Of a stretch of 16,130 bases of DNA, positions 7,109 through 14,650 are shown piece by piece (within the stretch, counting starts at the first letter, position 1; every line of letters begins with the position of its first letter). The DNA comes from Woronichinia sp035285405. Its GTDB lineage: Bacteria > Cyanobacteriota > Cyanobacteriia > Cyanobacteriales > Microcystaceae. A model generated the notes under the pieces. The model was not told the DNA's origin. It did no database searches and was given only the letters and a program-made list of their open reading frames with translations. The DNA is taken from assembly GCA_035285405.1 (NCBI GenBank), contig JAYKJI010000276.1, forward strand, positions 1 through 16,130, read 5' to 3'. Position numbers and translations under genes: made by a program.

Positions 7109-7435
7109 TTAATGGGCTGGACTGGGTGGAGCTAATACAATTGTTACTTGAGGAGCAGGATCATTCAAAGAAAGAGTTAATTGAGGCGTAGGAATATGAT
7201 GATCGGGACGAGTGGCAATGACCGCCGTTCCCAAAGCAAAAAACTCAATTACCATTTCAAGATATTGTTCAAGAGGAACAGAAGGAATGCTCTCACTTTC
7301 CTTAACAGGTAAGATTTTGTTAATAATCGGTAAGCTGTTATTACTTTAAGTGTAAAAAAGATGGGGTAAAAAAACTACTACCTTTGCCTGGCACCGAATG
7401 CTAAAACCCTTATCGGGAAAGAGCTCTAAGCCCAT
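7109..7435 (-). pseudogene. Small hypothetical gene interrupted by an in-frame stop
   Basis: On the minus strand an ATG at 7433-7435 opens MGLELFPDKGFSIRCQAKVV and VFLPHLFYT, then hits a TAA. The same frame continues without another stop for 78 codons (SNNSLPIINKILPVKESESI, PSVPLEQYLEMVIEFFALGT, AVIATRPDHHIPTPQLTLSL, NDPAPQVTIVLAPPSPAH) to a TAA at 7109-7111. The whole span is 109 codons in one frame. The coding-like composition on both sides suggests a former gene with one nonsense mutation, or a pair of indels near the T7 run just before the stop. No family is recognised. The product would be a soluble small protein. It ends convergently with ilvB, beyond the terminator. Confidence 0.5.
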
Positions 7436-7491
7436 AGTGGCCAGAACAAAGAAAAGGAGCTCAAATAAACTATTGCAAATTAAACTGATGA

Positions 7492-8352
7492 CAGCTTAGC
7501 CTCATCGCGATCGCCTACCTAGGGATAGCGGTGGGACTCTGGTTGGGGCAAAGTCGGTTGATTTTTGTGCCTTCTCGACAACTCGAATCAACACCGGAGG
7601 CCATGGGATTAGCCTATGAAGCAGTTTGGATTCCCGTGTTAGGAACAAATGGCAAGGTGGAACAACTCTCAGGGTGGTGGTTGCCCAATACGAATAGTCA
7701 TCAAGTCTTGCTTTATCTACATGGCAATGGCAGTAATATTAGTGGCAATCTGGGGCGAGCTAGTCGGTATCATCGCCTGGGTTTTTCGGTTTTGCTATTA
7801 GACTATCGTGGCTATGGTCTGAGCCAAGGGAAATTTCCCAACGAAGCTAGGGTCTATCAGGACAGTCAGGCTGCTTGGCATTATTTGGTTCACCAACGTC
7901 ATTGTACTCCCCAACAAATTTTTATCTATGGTCATTCTTTGGGAGGCGCGATCGCCATTGATTTGGCCATACATCAACCCCAGGCGGCAGGCGTAATTGT
8001 GGAAAGCAGTTTTACTTCCATTCGAGCAATGGTCGATAATCATCCCTGGTATCGCATCTTTCCCATTGACTGGCTCTTACATCAACAATTTGATTTCCTT
8101 AGTAAACTACCAGCGTTAAAAATTCCTTTACTGCTCATTCATGGTGAACAGGATCAAACGATTCCGGTGAGTATGAGTCAAACCCTTTATCAATCCGCAA
8201 CAGTTCCCAAACAGATCTTGCTAGTTCCTGAGGCTGACCATAACAATGTTTCCGCCCTCGGCGATCGCCGCTACGATCAAGCCATTGAGCATTTTGTCCA
8301 TTTAGTTCGCCAACATCAAACCCATTTACTTTCCTTGCCCTCAGGTTCATAA
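7492..8352 (+). CDS. Alpha/beta hydrolase with damaged or unusual N-terminus
   Basis: A serine hydrolase of the alpha/beta fold. Counted from the GTG at 7531 it has the oxyanion segment HGNG (64-67), the nucleophile elbow GHSLGG (134-139, Ser136), Asp208 in HGEQDQTIP and His237 in EADHNN, so the triad is complete. This resembles the BEM46/FrsA-like hydrolases common in cyanobacteria; the substrate is unknown. GTG 7531 is the best in-frame start codon. However, the open frame reaches back to 7492 and encodes LSLIAIAYLGIAVGLWLGQS, a membrane-anchor-like stretch that a 7531 start would cut in half. An ATG at 7488 would read into this stretch if one T at about 7496-7497 were absent. The true start is therefore uncertain. 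Confidence 0.85.
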   Translation, partial: QLSLIAIAYLGIAVGLWLGQSRLIFVPSRQLESTPEAMGLAYEAVWIPVLGTNGKVEQLSGWWLPNTNSHQVLLYLHGNGSNISGNLGRASRYHRLGFSVLLLDYRGYGLSQGKFPNEARVYQDSQAAWHYLVHQRHCTPQQIFIYGHSLGGAIAIDLAIHQPQAAGVIVESSFTSIRAMVDNHPWYRIFPIDWLLHQQFDFLSKLPALKIPLLLIHGEQDQTIPVSMSQTLYQSATVPKQILLVPEADHNNVSALGDRRYDQAIEHFVHLVRQHQTHLLSLPSGS

Positions 8353-8379
8353 CACTCAATTGAAATAAGCAGAAAAAGA

Positions 8380-8397
8380 GTAAATGTTAACTTTTAC
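8380..8397. promoter_or_regulatory. Near-perfect palindrome upstream of the NACHT gene
   Basis: GTAAATGTTAACTTTTAC is an 18-base palindrome with one mismatched pair, centred on GTTAAC. It lies in the 182-base gap between the hydrolase and the NACHT gene, about 140 bases before the preferred start. The form suits an operator for a dimeric regulator. GTA and TAC are 12 bases apart, not 8, so it is not an NtcA box. Confidence 0.35.
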
Positions 8398-8534
8398 ATG
8401 ATTTCAGCCGAATATCAGAGGCAGAGGGCGAACGATTTTGATAAAGTAAAAGTGTAGTGGGTAATTTTGGCGGATAGCTTTGCCAAGCATTGATGTTGCC
8501 CCCCATTCACCCCTTGCCGGGAAAGGCGGTGGTC

Positions 8535-11500
8535 ATGTCCCAACAGCCTGCAATCTTCGAGGCGGAAAAACGTAACGAGTCGCTCAAGTCGCAGATAAAC
8601 TGGCATTCTCTCTGTCAGTCGATGTTAGAAAGATTTTTGCCCTGTGATTCGGTCAATACTCAACCGGGTGGCGCAACACAGGGATTAAAACATATTCCTG
8701 TCGCCCTAAAGGTCTTTCCCCTACTCTCGACAACTTCTCCTCAATCATTACAAACTTCCTATTTAAGCAAGGAAGGTTATTCCCCCTGCCAATTCATCCA
8801 GTCCTACCTAAGGCCAGAGCAACCCAGAAATAAGGGCAAAAGACTGGCGATTGTGGGAGAAGCTGGTACAGGCAAAACACTTTTTTTACAACACATTGCT
8901 CATTATCTATCTCAGGTTAACGAGGGACAGACGGATTTGCCCATCTGGATCACCCCCAGTCAACTTAAGAATCTATCGCTACAAAATTATCTCTTTGGCC
9001 CTTGGTTAGAACAGGCTGTTCAAAAAGAGGATTGGCCCCTAAATGTGAGTCAGGCCAGCTTGACCGAAAAACTTCAACAAGGACAATTATGGATTTTGGC
9101 GGATGGCATTGATTCTTTTCCACTCTTAACAGAAGAAAATCGCCGTTCTGGGCCCTTAACGATGCTTACTCAATCCCTGCGTCCCTGGGCAACGGCCATC
9201 AATATAGTGATTACCTGCCGTTCGGAAACTCGACGACTTGATTCCAAAGGGCTATCGGGATTTGAATGTTACCAAACCCGTGATTTAGTTTATCCAGAGG
9301 AGGTGGAAGCAACCATCCGTGAGTGGTTTATGACTCCAGGCTACGGTGCAGGGGGAAATACGGCTTCTTCACCCCAAACCTCAGTGGCGGAACTGCTCTG
9401 TCAAAATCTGGCCGCCTCTTCCCAGGAAGTCAATCGGGATTGGTTGGTCAATCCTCTGCGGTTGATTCTCTGTTGTCGTCAAGCTGCTACTGGCTGGCAA
9501 GAGCGTCCCTTACCCTTTCCTCGTTCTAGTGCAGCACTCTATGAAGTGTTAAAGACGCAATTTTACCAATGGAAGGCAGAACTTGTTACGATTACCACGG
9601 AGCAGCAGCAACGATTGGGTCGTCAGTTAGGAGAGTTAGGTAAACAGATTTTACTGGAGGCTCGCAGTTCAGCCCTTCCCCTTTCCCCCAAAGAGGTAGA
9701 GGCAGTTTTTGATCAAGATTCCTCCCTGCTGCGTCTTGCTTTACAGTTGGGGTGGTTGATACCGAGGGGAGTCGCCATTGAGGGCAAAGGCTGGGACGGC
9801 TACGGTTTTTTTGATCTTACTTTTCGAGATTATTTTACGGCCCTGAGCATTGACGATTGGCACTTTTTTCTGGATAGCGATCAGCACTACTATCGCATTT
9901 TTGAACCCCAATGGCAGCGCGTATTAGGTTTCTGGTGGGGACGCTCAGATATTAAAACAACGGAAAAGGAAACTTTTTTGGCGGCTTTATTAAGCTTTAA
10001 TGATCACTGTAGTTCTGAGAATTTTTATGGTAAACGGGCTGTAGGGGTCGCCGCGATCGCGCTCCGGGAATGGGGGGAGAGTACTCATCGTCAAAGGATT
10101 TTAGAACTGGTACATAGTTGGGGAGCAGCCACCAATCCGTCATCTCTACGGGCCTTTGCTGAGGCTTTAATGGGGAAAACCCAGCGCACTCTCTTGTTGG
10201 AACTTTTGCTGGCTAAGAGTTTCCATGAGCAATCGGAATTAGAATGCCGACAAACCTGTCAATATCTCAGTCAGTGGGGCAAGGGAGAGGCCACTGTTAT
10301 CGCGGGACTGGAGAAATATCTGAAAACCAAGGAGTTTTCCCCCCAACGCTTCTTGATTGCCGAAACCTTGGGTTTAATTGATCCAGGCAATTTGGCCGCG
10401 ATCGCTACTTTCTTACAGGAATTGGATGCTACCCAACTTTCGCCCTATTTTCAGACGGTTCTTCAGGGGTTAGGAAAAATCGGACGGAATGATCTGCGTG
10501 TGATTCAAACTCTGTTGGGACTCCTATCCCTGGAATTAAATGCCCATCAACATCGCCAAATTCTGTACTGTCTAGAAATTGTTGCCAAAAATCATCCGAT
10601 CGCGATCGCCTTGTTATTGCAGCGTTTACGGGTCTATCGCACAGGACTATTACGTTGCCAAACCGCAGAAAGTCTAGAAAAGCTTGATCCTGGTAATCCC
10701 ACCGCCCTGTCCATTCTTGTTCGCCTAGTACAACCAACGGAATCAACTGAGGTCAGAAAACAGGCTATTTATAGTTTAGGGGAAGCCTCAGCCAGCCAGC
10801 CCACTGCCATTACCGCCCTGATTGGTTTACTGGTGGAGGATGAGGATATTTTTATTCGTTGGTTAGCTGTCAGTAGTTTAGCCAAAATTGGTCAGGGCAA
10901 TACTCAGGCCATCACAGCCCTGGAAAATTTGTTGGTGGACACCCAGCAGCAAGGTCTATCGACGCACTCGACAGAATCATCTCAGAGCGAGGAAAGCCAC
11001 TGGTTACGCAAGGAAAGTATTGAGGCTTTGGCCAAAATTGCCCCCACCAGTTCCATCCTGAAGCAAGTCCTAGAGCAGATACTCGAATCTAATCCCGATC
11101 CTGAAACGGCCCATGAAAGTGCGACGATCCTGGGGCAAATTGATCCCGGTAATCCCACGGCGATCGCCATCCTCCTGAAATTATTAAAGGACAGTCAGGA
11201 TCAATTTTTCCAACGACAGGTCGCCAGTAGCCTGGGACAAATTGATTCCGGCAACTTAAAGGCCCTCATGGCCATGATTCATCTGCTACAAAATAGTGAT
11301 AATCCTGATCTTCAGTGTTTAGCGGCTAATAGTTTAGGGGAGATCGGCATCAAAAATCCAGCAGCGATCGCGGCCCTCATTCGAGTTGTCACCCTAACCC
11401 AGGACAAAGAAACCCGTCGAGCAGCCATTCAAAGTCTTGGTAAAGTCGGACAAAATAGCAAAGAAGTTATTCAAACACTACTGGAATTACTGACAAAAAA

Positions 11501-12254
11501 CGATAGTGGTTTACGACTCGACATTGCCCAACAACTCATCCAAATTCTGCCCACCAAGTTTATGCTATCGGCGGTTCATCAACTGCGAAATCAGGTTAGT
11601 GATCCGGCGGCATGGGAAGTTCTTTGGCATTGTGCTCAGAAAATCTCCTATCCTGCCTTTTATCAAGCTTGGCACCAAGCCACTCGACCCCATGCGGGTT
11701 GGGAAGGACAGCGAATTAGTGCGGAGTTGACCATTCCGGTGGACACCAAGCCGACTAATGAAATTGTCCCGGAGCCTGATTCCCCTACCCCTGCGGCCAA
11801 AAATGTCCCTCCCCATTCCTATAAATATCTGCGCTCTAGCCTGATTGAAATTATCCAGGCCACCCCAGAACTGAATGCCGCTAAGGTGCTCTGGATTGAT
11901 TGTGGAAAATTCCTCGATCCCACCAATCCCAGCATTGATATTTATGATCAGATGCTTTCCCAGAAGTGTCCGGGGTTTGAACATGGTATTCCTGATAATT
12001 TGGCAAAATTACGGCTTCATTGGCATGGTATCCAACGTCAAAATCCAGAACAAACCTATATTCTGCTCCTTGATCAGGTTTCCAATCCAGGCCTAACCCC
12101 CATGAGCATTGATTGTTTAGAAAAATTGACAACTTTCCAAGGCGCGATCGCGGTTTTAACCGACCAACCAGATATTCCCCTGACCCATTTTTCCCCCCAT
12201 TCCCCTCAACTCATTGCCACCTTAGTAGAATGGATGATTCAACAAACCCATTAA
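8535..12254 (+). CDS. NACHT NTPase with HEAT-like repeats and C-terminal alpha/beta domain (NLR-like)
   Basis: A protein of about 1239 residues (numbering from ATG 8535). The N-terminal 100 residues match no effector known to me. The NTPase has Walker A GEAGTGKT (108-115), Walker B LWILADGIDSF (185-195) and a sensor strand INIVITCRSET (222-232). The winged-helix end shows the NACHT-type YGFFDLTFRDYFTALSI (423-439). About eleven HEAT-like repeats follow (about 610-1005), with recurring phrases such as DPGNPTAI and ASSLGQI. A proline-rich linker (about 1067-1092) leads to a C-terminal domain with beta strands AKVLWIDC, TYILLLDQV and GAIAVLTDQ. STAND/NACHT proteins are ligand-gated oligomerising switches, and some bacterial ones defend against phage; that role here is inference. 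ATG 8535 is preferred because GAAAGGCGG (8521-8529) precedes it. TTG 8490 and ATG 8493 are in-frame alternatives. Confidence 0.85.
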   Translation: MSQQPAIFEAEKRNESLKSQINWHSLCQSMLERFLPCDSVNTQPGGATQGLKHIPVALKVFPLLSTTSPQSLQTSYLSKEGYSPCQFIQSYLRPEQPRNKGKRLAIVGEAGTGKTLFLQHIAHYLSQVNEGQTDLPIWITPSQLKNLSLQNYLFGPWLEQAVQKEDWPLNVSQASLTEKLQQGQLWILADGIDSFPLLTEENRRSGPLTMLTQSLRPWATAINIVITCRSETRRLDSKGLSGFECYQTRDLVYPEEVEATIREWFMTPGYGAGGNTASSPQTSVAELLCQNLAASSQEVNRDWLVNPLRLILCCRQAATGWQERPLPFPRSSAALYEVLKTQFYQWKAELVTITTEQQQRLGRQLGELGKQILLEARSSALPLSPKEVEAVFDQDSSLLRLALQLGWLIPRGVAIEGKGWDGYGFFDLTFRDYFTALSIDDWHFFLDSDQHYYRIFEPQWQRVLGFWWGRSDIKTTEKETFLAALLSFNDHCSSENFYGKRAVGVAAIALREWGESTHRQRILELVHSWGAATNPSSLRAFAEALMGKTQRTLLLELLLAKSFHEQSELECRQTCQYLSQWGKGEATVIAGLEKYLKTKEFSPQRFLIAETLGLIDPGNLAAIATFLQELDATQLSPYFQTVLQGLGKIGRNDLRVIQTLLGLLSLELNAHQHRQILYCLEIVAKNHPIAIALLLQRLRVYRTGLLRCQTAESLEKLDPGNPTALSILVRLVQPTESTEVRKQAIYSLGEASASQPTAITALIGLLVEDEDIFIRWLAVSSLAKIGQGNTQAITALENLLVDTQQQGLSTHSTESSQSEESHWLRKESIEALAKIAPTSSILKQVLEQILESNPDPETAHESATILGQIDPGNPTAIAILLKLLKDSQDQFFQRQVASSLGQIDSGNLKALMAMIHLLQNSDNPDLQCLAANSLGEIGIKNPAAIAALIRVVTLTQDKETRRAAIQSLGKVGQNSKEVIQTLLELLTKNDSGLRLDIAQQLIQILPTKFMLSAVHQLRNQVSDPAAWEVLWHCAQKISYPAFYQAWHQATRPHAGWEGQRISAELTIPVDTKPTNEIVPEPDSPTPAAKNVPPHSYKYLRSSLIEIIQATPELNAAKVLWIDCGKFLDPTNPSIDIYDQMLSQKCPGFEHGIPDNLAKLRLHWHGIQRQNPEQTYILLLDQVSNPGLTPMSIDCLEKLTTFQGAIAVLTDQPDIPLTHFSPHSPQLIATLVEWMIQQTH

Positions 12255-12284
12255 TCCATTGCATTCAGCCCTATTTCTCAGACG

Positions 12285-12782
12285 ATGCTCTCTTCTTTCC
12301 TCTCGACTCCGATCCCCATGCCGACTGACCCTCAGGATAGTCTCCAGATCGGTTTTGCCCCTTTGGCTTTAGAAGAGGTTTACCAATTAGCCGCCGATCC
12401 AGCCAATGGGGCGATCGTGGTGATGAGTGGCACTGTCAGGCAACAAACAGCAGGAAAAGCGGTAATTAACTTGGAATACCAAGCCTATGAACCGATGGTC
12501 TTAATCGTCTTTCAACAAATTGCGGCGCAAATACGTCAACAATGGCCAGAGGCAAACCGAGTGGTCATCCATCATCGCACAGGTCGTCTAGCGGTTGGCG
12601 AGATCAGTGTATTAGTCGCAGTGGGGTGTCCCCATCGGGGAGAAGCCTTTGCCGCCTGTCAATATGCCATTGATACTCTCAAGCATCAAGCTCCCATCTG
12701 GAAAAAAGAACATTGGGCCGATGGCTCAAGTCGCTGGGTAGGCATTGGAGAATGCGAAATGTCCCATTCCCTTGAAAATTAA
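12285..12782 (+). CDS. moaE: Molybdopterin synthase catalytic (large) subunit MoaE
   Basis: MoaE forms a heterotetramer with the sulfur carrier MoaD and puts the dithiolene sulfurs into cyclic pyranopterin monophosphate to make molybdopterin. The 165-residue sequence has the family marks: GAIVVMSGTVR, LEYQAYEPM, HHRTGRLAVGE, CPHRGEAFAACQYAIDTLK and APIWKKE. K133 and K140 have the same 7-residue spacing as the catalytic K119 and K126 of E. coli MoaE. ATG 12285 and ATG 12318 (MPTDPQDS) are both possible; the second gives a length nearer the family norm, and neither has a clear ribosome binding site. It begins 30 bases after the NACHT stop. moaD and other moa genes are not in the window. Confidence 0.92.
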   Translation: MLSSFLSTPIPMPTDPQDSLQIGFAPLALEEVYQLAADPANGAIVVMSGTVRQQTAGKAVINLEYQAYEPMVLIVFQQIAAQIRQQWPEANRVVIHHRTGRLAVGEISVLVAVGCPHRGEAFAACQYAIDTLKHQAPIWKKEHWADGSSRWVGIGECEMSHSLEN

Positions 12783-12847
12783 GGATGAATTGGTAGCACT
12801 CAAAATTACACTATCCCGTTGAATTTCCTGAGGATTGTCATTGAGCG

Positions 12848-13624
12848 TTAAGATTTTTGGACAAAGAAAATTTTACGGTAATTAGTTGCCAGAGGACGAG
12901 ATGATAATTTTGGCGGAAAGAGCACCCATTTTTCAGCCAAGTTTTCCGGAAAATTTGTTTCGTTAATAATAGTTAACCGAAAACCTGCTGCTGTTAAAAA
13001 AGAGGGAAAGTCATCTCCATAAACCCGGACATGATCTACTTGTCCAAAAACGTCCTCTCGTATTTTGGGATCGGTAATCGTTGCATCTTCAAACGTCTTT
13101 GATAGATGATCCTTCTGGGGAACCGTAATAATCCCATAGCCTTTGGTGCTTAAAACTCGATAAATCTCGGCGATCGCTTTTAAATGGTTAGGAATATGTT
13201 CAAGAACATCACAAGCAATCAACAAATCAATACTTTGATCAGCAACAGTTGACATATCAGCAAGGTCTAATTGAAGATCATAACTAGTTTTGATAAAATC
13301 GGCAGTTTGATAACTTTTAGCCAAATTTGCAAACTTAGGAGACAGTTGAGACTCAGCCGCAAAATGGAGAATTCGTTTGTCCTCAACCAATTTTTCCAGC
13401 TTTAATTCTTCAATTTCCGTTAAACTTGCCCAAAGTAGCCGATGCCTAACCTCTAAACCACACTGAGGGCAGATAATATTTTCATGCCAATCATCACTGA
13501 TAAAATGCTTGCCTTGCCAACCACAAATATTACACTCAACCCTTTTAGGAAAAGCCAAATAATAACAGGCAGCAATTCTTTTGAGCTTACGGACTATTCG
13601 TTGAAAAATCATCATTAAAATCAT
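12848..13624 (-). CDS. Class I SAM-dependent methyltransferase with N-terminal zinc ribbon
   Basis: A 258-residue protein. After a basic start (QRIVRKLKR) it has a zinc-ribbon-like pair, CNIC (31-34) and CPQC (52-55), then a Methyltransferase_11-type Rossmann domain. The SAM-binding strand is ILHFAAES (85-92), DIPLEH-type motif IACDVLEHIPN lies at 136-146, and the strand GYGIITVPQ at 162-170. Proteins of this shape often lie near glycosyltransferases and may methylate sugars or lipids; no such neighbour is present, so the substrate is open. Several in-frame ATGs lie close together (13624, 13615, 13612). It converges with moaE, with 65 bases between the stops and no clear terminator. The gene looks more AT-rich than its neighbours. 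Confidence 0.82.
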   Translation of the reverse strand: MILMMIFQRIVRKLKRIAACYYLAFPKRVECNICGWQGKHFISDDWHENIICPQCGLEVRHRLLWASLTEIEELKLEKLVEDKRILHFAAESQLSPKFANLAKSYQTADFIKTSYDLQLDLADMSTVADQSIDLLIACDVLEHIPNHLKAIAEIYRVLSTKGYGIITVPQKDHLSKTFEDATITDPKIREDVFGQVDHVRVYGDDFPSFLTAAGFRLTIINETNFPENLAEKWVLFPPKLSSRPLATNYRKIFFVQKS

Positions 13625-13778
13625 CAGTAAATCGATTAGTAAGGACGCTTATATGACCCAGTTCTCATAGTCAGCTTAACCGTCTTTGGTTTTTGAGCAA
13701 TACCAACTTAGAGTATTTTATTGACATAATGATCAATTATCAATTGTTTTCAAGATTATTTTTCAGGATTATTTGAGT

Positions 13779-14402
13779 ATGTATCAGCAACGATTCTGTC
13801 ATCAAATGTTCACCATCGCGTTGGGAGGGCTGATTCTCGCTTCCCCAAGTGTTTTTGCCCAGGTGGCCCAATTGCCCCTTTCTATTTCCCGTAGCACCAA
13901 TGAAAATTTTGACGGTTTTGTCCAACGGGCAACCACATTAACAACTTCAACGCTCAAAAACCGTTTTGAGAGGGAAAAATCTCTAAATCAGTTACGGGTT
14001 GTGGTCATTGGAGAAAACGATGGAGCAGTGGCTCCGGTTCTAGCAGTTACCATGAGTCGTCAACAATGGCTCAGTAATCCCCATCCTGAACCACTGATTA
14101 ATTATTTTCCTGATAGTAAATCATTACTAGGTTTCGATACTCCTACACCGCCAGTAGATCTCTCCACCTCTCAGCCATCCTCTCCCAACGCTCCCCCTAC
14201 ACCTGAGAAGTCTCTGCAATCTCCGACGGTGCCAGGACAACCTCCGGCTGAACAATCCCCTGCTTCCAAAGCTTCCCCCACCGATCTTCCATCTCCTGTA
14301 CCTATCCCAGAGGACAATGGGGCAACTTCGCCGTCAGAATCAGCACCGACCAATTCCTATGGCCGTTTCCGAGAGGCCACTACACAACCGGCTTCTCCCT
14401 AA
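13779..14402 (+). CDS. Secreted proline/serine-rich protein of unknown function
   Basis: From ATG 13779 the product has 207 residues. It begins with a signal peptide: a basic/polar start, a hydrophobic core MFTIALGGLILA and a likely cleavage after VFA (residue 27). The mature part has a small folded region (about 35-115) with RFEREKSLNQLRVVVIGEND and VLAVTMSRQQWLSNP. The rest, from about 120 on, is a low-complexity Pro/Ser/Thr/Ala stretch, probably disordered. An export to the periplasm or cell surface is inferred. AGGA at 13765-13768 is 10 bases before ATG 13779, which favours it over the upstream TTG at 13773. TTGACA at 13721-13726 may be a -35 box, without a convincing -10. I do not recognise the family. 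Confidence 0.72.
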   Translation: MYQQRFCHQMFTIALGGLILASPSVFAQVAQLPLSISRSTNENFDGFVQRATTLTTSTLKNRFEREKSLNQLRVVVIGENDGAVAPVLAVTMSRQQWLSNPHPEPLINYFPDSKSLLGFDTPTPPVDLSTSQPSSPNAPPTPEKSLQSPTVPGQPPAEQSPASKASPTDLPSPVPIPEDNGATSPSESAPTNSYGRFREATTQPASP

Positions 14403-14480
14403 ACTACCGATTGGTGATAGTTGAGGGTTTTTGTCCGTGAGATCTTCTACTTAAAAAAAGTTAATATCGCCAAGATTTCA

Positions 14481-14618
14481 TTATCTGATAGGATCGGCCT
14501 AACTATACTTAGCGTCAGATAAATACAAACTGGGCACAGTATTTCTGATAAGTAGTCATTGTCTAGTTGATCTGGGAAATTCCAGACATCAGATAAAGAA
14601 GGCCAACTAACAGATAAT
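14481..14618. repeat. Cluster of five CAGATAA-type motifs in an intergenic region
   Basis: Within 140 bases the motif TCAGATAA or its reverse complement recurs with small changes: TTATCTGATA (14481), TCAGATAAAT (14515), TTTCTGATAA (14542), ATCAGATAAA (14588) and ACAGATAATT (14610). The 248-base gap 14403-14650 otherwise shows no gene. Such clustering upstream of the next gene could be regulatory; it could also be chance in AT-rich DNA. Confidence 0.4.
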
Positions 14619-14650
14619 TAGAAAATCATCTAGATTACAGAAAAAATTGT

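Noticed and set aside
8380..8397. NtcA binding site
   Set aside because: NtcA boxes have GTA and TAC separated by 8 bases; here the gap is 12.
11565..11984. Minus-strand 139-codon open frame inside the NACHT gene
   Set aside because: It is a shadow of the conserved HEAT and C-terminal coding frame, with no recognisable domain and no start context.
8353..12782. Hydrolase, NACHT protein and MoaE as one defence operon
   Set aside because: The hydrolase is 182 bases upstream with a palindrome between, and MoaE is a standard cofactor enzyme, so adjacency alone does not support a joint system.
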